Source: Clostridium pasteurianum BC1
Lineage (GTDB): Bacteria > Bacillota > Clostridia > Clostridiales > Clostridiaceae
DNA: 64,000 nucleotides
Direction of reading: 5' to 3'
Assembly (NCBI RefSeq): GCF_000389635.1
Contig: NC_021182.1
Location: 1,984,001-2,048,000, forward strand
In this document: positions 60,888 through 64,000 of the stretch, one piece after another
How the letters are laid out: each line of letters starts with the position of its first letter
How positions within the stretch are numbered: the first letter of the stretch is position 1
Program-made: the position numbers and the translations under genes
Notes under the pieces: generated by a model
The model's database searches: none
What the model was told of the DNA's origin: nothing
What the model saw: only the letters and a program-made list of their open reading frames with translations

Positions 60888-63800
60888 ATGAAACGCAATA
60901 TTATGGATTTATTTGATAAAAAAATCCTCATACTTGATGGTGCCATGGGTACTTGTATTCAGGGATTTAAATTAGAAGAAAAAGATTATAGGGGAAATCT
61001 TCAGTGTGATATAAATCAGAAGGGAAATAATGATATATTAAATCTTACAAAGCCCGAGGTTGTTAAAGAAATACATAGGCAGTATTTTGAGGCCGGTGCG
61101 GATGTAGTTGAAACAAATACTTTTAGTGGAACCAGAATATCTCAAAGTGATTATGGCATGGAAGATAAAATATATGATTTAAACTTCAATGGTGCAAGGC
61201 TGGCAAGAGAGGTAGCAGATGAATTTACTAATAATAATCCAGAAAAACCCCGTTTTGTAGCAGGGTCTGTAGGACCTACCAATAGAACAGCGTCATTGTC
61301 ACCGGATGTAGAAAATCCAGGCTTTAGAAATGTAACTTTTGATGAATTGGCAGCAGCTTATGGAGAACAGATAAGTGGACTTATAGATGGTGGAATAGAT
61401 TTCATAATTATTGAAACTATATTCGATGCTTTAAATGCTAGAGCAGCTGTATTTGCAGCTAAAACTGTATTTGAAGAAAAGGGTATAAAATTACCTATTA
61501 TGATCTCTGGAACTATTGCAGATAAAAGTGGAAGAATTCTGTCAGGTCAGACGCTTGAAGCTTTTGCAGAAACAATGAAAGATGAAGATATACGCATTAT
61601 AGGACTTAACTGTTCCTTTGGAGCAAAGGATCTTCTGCCTTTTGTTAAATATCTTTCAAAGACTCAGGATAGGTACATAAGCTTTTATCCTAATGCAGGA
61701 CTTCCTAATTCTATGGGAGAATATGATGAGCACCCGGAAGAAACTGCGGGTTTTGTCAAGGAACTTGCTTTAGAAGGACATCTTAACATTGTAGGAGGCT
61801 GCTGTGGTACTACTCCTGCTCATATTAAAGCCATAAGTGAAGCTATAGCTGACATAGCGCCTAGAAAAATTCCAAAGCTTCAAAAAGAAACTGTATTTTG
61901 CGGCTTAGAGGCTTTAAGAATAAATAAGTCCAATAATTTTGTAAATGTAGGTGAGAGAACAAATGTAGCTGGTTCTGCTAAATTTGCAAGATTAATACGT
62001 GACAAAAATTATGAAAAAGCACTAACTGTAGCTAAAAATCAGGTAGAAAATGGGGCTCAGATTATAGACGTAAACTTTGATGATGCACTGCTGGATGCGA
62101 AGAAAGAAATGGATACATTTTTAAAACTTCTTGCTAGTGAGCCGGAAATTTCAAAGGTTCCTATAATGATAGATTCTTCAAAATTTGAAGTGCTGGAAAT
62201 AGGACTCAAGGCAATTCAGGGTAAGGCTGTGGTGAATTCCATTAGTCTTAAAGTTGGAGAAGAAGAGTTTATAAGACAGGCTAGCTTAATAAAAAAATAT
62301 GGCGCTGGTGCTGTAGTAATGGCTTTTGATGAGGCTGGTCAGGCAGATACCTATGAAAAAAGAATATCTATTTGTAAAAGGGCTTATGACATATTGGTAA
62401 ATAAGGTGGGATTTTTACCATCCAATATCATTTTTGATCCTAATATATTAGCTATTGCTACGGGAATAGAGGAGCATAATAATTATGCAGTGGATTATAT
62501 AAATACTGCAAAATGGATAAAGGAAAATCTTCCTTATGCTAAAATAAGCGGTGGAGTAAGTAATTTATCTTTCTCCTTTAGAGGTAATAATGTTATAAGG
62601 GAAGCTATGCATTCCGTATTCTTGTATCATGCTATTAAAGCTGGTATGGATATGGGAATCGTAAATCCTGGAATGATCCAGATATATGACGAGATTGATA
62701 AAGCCTTGCTAGAAAAAGTAGAAGCTGTAGTATTAAATAAGACACCAGATGCAGCAGATGAGCTTTTAGAATTTGCAGAGAATTACAAAGCTGCAGCGGG
62801 AAAGGAAAATGAAAATAAGCATTCCTGGAGAGATAAGGATTGTAAAGAAAGATTAACTCATGCTCTTATAAAGGGAATAGTTGAATATATTGAGCAGGAT
62901 GTAGAGGAATGTAGAGTCCAATATGATAGAGCCTTAGAGGTGATTGAAGGACCGCTAATGGATGGAATGAAGACCGTTGGTAAATTATTTGGCGAAGGAA
63001 AAATGTTCCTTCCGCAGGTAGTTAAAAGTGCTAGGGTTATGAAAAAAGCAGTAAGCTTTTTATTGCCTTACATTGAAGAAGAGAAGAAAGAAGGAGACAG
63101 TACCAGTGCTGGAAAAGTAGTATTTGCTACAGTTAAAGGCGATGTACATGATATAGGAAAAAACATAGTATCAGTAGTTCTTTCCTGTAATAATTTTGAA
63201 GTGATTGATTTAGGTGTAATGGTACCTACAGAGGTTATTTTAGAAACTGCAAAGAAGGAAAAAGCAGATATAGTAGCACTAAGTGGCCTTATAACTCCTT
63301 CGCTGGAGGAAATGGCAAATGTGGCTGAGGAAATGGAGAATCAGGGTTTTAAAATACCTCTGATGGTTGGGGGAGCAACTACCTCAAAAACCCATACAGC
63401 ACTAAAAATTGAAACACAATATTCTAATGGAGTAGTTCATACTACGGATGCTTCAAAGGCAGTGGAAGCTGCAAAAAAATTAGTTGATCCAGAGAAGCGA
63501 GAAGCATATATAAAGGAAGTGCAACAGGAATATAAGAATATAAGAGAAAATTATTCCAAGATAGACAGAAAGCTTGTAACCATAGAAGAAGCACGAGAAA
63601 AGTCATTAAAACTAGATTGGAATAAGGGTATTGTTGAAACTCCAAACTTTACTGGAATTAAAAAGTTCCTGAACTTCCCCATAAAAGAACTTAGGAAATA
63701 TATAGATTGGACATTTTTCTTTATTGCTTGGGATATGGGAATGATATATCCTAAAATTATGGTGGATCCTAGATATGGTGAAGAGGCAAAGAGACTTTAC

Positions 63801-64000
63801 AAGGATGCTAATGATATTCTAGACGTTTTAGAAAGAGAAAATATACTTACTGCCAATGCTATTTTGGGCATCTTTCCTGCTAATTCAGTAGGAGATAACA
63901 TTGAGGTGCACAGTGGTGATAAAGCTGCAACATTTAATATGTTAAGGCAGCAAGAGGTTTCAAGGAAAAATGTATACAGGTGCCTTTCTGATTATGTAGC
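60888..64000 (+). CDS. metH: cobalamin-dependent methionine synthase, 3' end outside window
   Basis: Transfers methyl from methyltetrahydrofolate to homocysteine. Domains in order: homocysteine-binding TIM barrel ([10 protein letters not shown] at the start, zinc Cys pair in VGGCCGTTP and NCSFGA), pterin-binding domain ([25 protein letters not shown]), B12 cap and B12-binding Rossmann domain ([16 protein letters not shown] with the Co-ligand His), and the beginning of the SAM-dependent reactivation domain (about residue 900 onward, [13 protein letters not shown]). 1037 codons are visible and the frame is still open. RBS TAGGGGG. Full-length type with activation domain, under SAM riboswitch control. 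Confidence 0.95.
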   Translation, partial: MKRNIMDLFDKKILILDGAMGTCIQGFKLEEKDYRGNLQCDINQKGNNDILNLTKPEVVKEIHRQYFEAGADVVETNTFSGTRISQSDYGMEDKIYDLNFNGARLAREVADEFTNNNPEKPRFVAGSVGPTNRTASLSPDVENPGFRNVTFDELAAAYGEQISGLIDGGIDFIIIETIFDALNARAAVFAAKTVFEEKGIKLPIMISGTIADKSGRILSGQTLEAFAETMKDEDIRIIGLNCSFGAKDLLPFVKYLSKTQDRYISFYPNAGLPNSMGEYDEHPEETAGFVKELALEGHLNIVGGCCGTTPAHIKAISEAIADIAPRKIPKLQKETVFCGLEALRINKSNNFVNVGERTNVAGSAKFARLIRDKNYEKALTVAKNQVENGAQIIDVNFDDALLDAKKEMDTFLKLLASEPEISKVPIMIDSSKFEVLEIGLKAIQGKAVVNSISLKVGEEEFIRQASLIKKYGAGAVVMAFDEAGQADTYEKRISICKRAYDILVNKVGFLPSNIIFDPNILAIATGIEEHNNYAVDYINTAKWIKENLPYAKISGGVSNLSFSFRGNNVIREAMHSVFLYHAIKAGMDMGIVNPGMIQIYDEIDKALLEKVEAVVLNKTPDAADELLEFAENYKAAAGKENENKHSWRDKDCKERLTHALIKGIVEYIEQDVEECRVQYDRALEVIEGPLMDGMKTVGKLFGEGKMFLPQVVKSARVMKKAVSFLLPYIEEEKKEGDSTSAGKVVFATVKGDVHDIGKNIVSVVLSCNNFEVIDLGVMVPTEVILETAKKEKADIVALSGLITPSLEEMANVAEEMENQGFKIPLMVGGATTSKTHTALKIETQYSNGVVHTTDASKAVEAAKKLVDPEKREAYIKEVQQEYKNIRENYSKIDRKLVTIEEAREKSLKLDWNKGIVETPNFTGIKKFLNFPIKELRKYIDWTFFFIAWDMGMIYPKIMVDPRYGEEAKRLYKDANDILDVLERENILTANAILGIFPANSVGDNIEVHSGDKAATFNMLRQQEVSRKNVYRCLSDYV

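Noticed and set aside
63442-63645. 67-codon minus-strand frame
   Set aside because: Antisense by-product of metH.
1-64000. CRISPR arrays, rRNA and tRNA genes, prophage, intact transposase genes
   Set aside because: No regularly spaced identical repeats, no tRNA cloverleaf sequence and no phage or transposase coding sequence were seen; only non-coding element copies occur.

Overview
The window is AT-rich, densely coded DNA from a low-GC Gram-positive anaerobe, most likely a Clostridium sensu lato. The grounds are strong AGGAGG-type ribosome binding sites with TTG/GTG starts, SAM, lysine and T-box leaders of Firmicutes type, AGA-dominated arginine codons in most genes, and clostridial versions of dapA, metH and malic enzyme. 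The species cannot be named from sequence alone.

About 1-46 kb reads as one respiratory island. It holds a two-component system (HK fragment and OmpR-type regulator), menF and menD, a Tat-exported [NiFe] hydrogenase (hyaA1, a dead hyaB relic, hyaA2, hyaB, maturation protease), hypA/B, tatA with two tatC paralogues, hypC/E/F/D with relics of hypD and hypE, a NiCoT nickel permease, metal-handling membrane proteins and P-type ATPases. It continues with menH-B-E-C-thioesterase-menA, a polyprenyl diphosphate synthase, an 11-subunit complex I operon (nuoABCDHIJKLMN, no nuoEFG), a third hydrogenase small subunit directly after nuoN, and an NlpC/P60 cell-wall protein. The genes specify menaquinone synthesis, a proton- or sodium-pumping quinone reductase fed by an unknown donor, and extracytoplasmic H2 oxidation. 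This is an unusual kit for a Clostridium. No terminal reductase, no hydrogenase cytochrome b and no certain menG are present.

A shared promoter architecture ties the island together. Two 11-bp direct half-sites (TTCATAATATC-like, then TTTATAAGTAT-like) at fixed distance from a TACAAT-like -10 occur before the Met-rich exported protein, hyaA1, menH, nuoA, hyaA3, the NlpC/P60 gene and a small membrane protein. The OmpR-type regulator co-transcribed with menF is the natural candidate activator.

The island shows much rearrangement: a tandem hyaA-hyaB duplication with loss of the first hyaB, stumps of hypD and hypE showing a second hyp set once existed, and at least eight copies of a hairpin-rich dispersed element (about 80-180 bp) resembling the right ends of IS200/IS605 elements. 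Two divergent copies of another, apparently structured, RNA-like element lie at 11.9 and 48.7 kb.

About 46-64 kb is ordinary chromosome with several decayed genes: an internally deleted rsgA, a tetR with a nonsense codon at position 4, and an acetyltransferase tail. It carries a lysine riboswitch with dapA, a T-box region followed by a tautomerase and a methyltransferase, a YbaK-type deacylase, a YfcE phosphodiesterase, an NAD-malic enzyme, a histidine phosphatase, and a SAM riboswitch followed by metH, which runs off the window.
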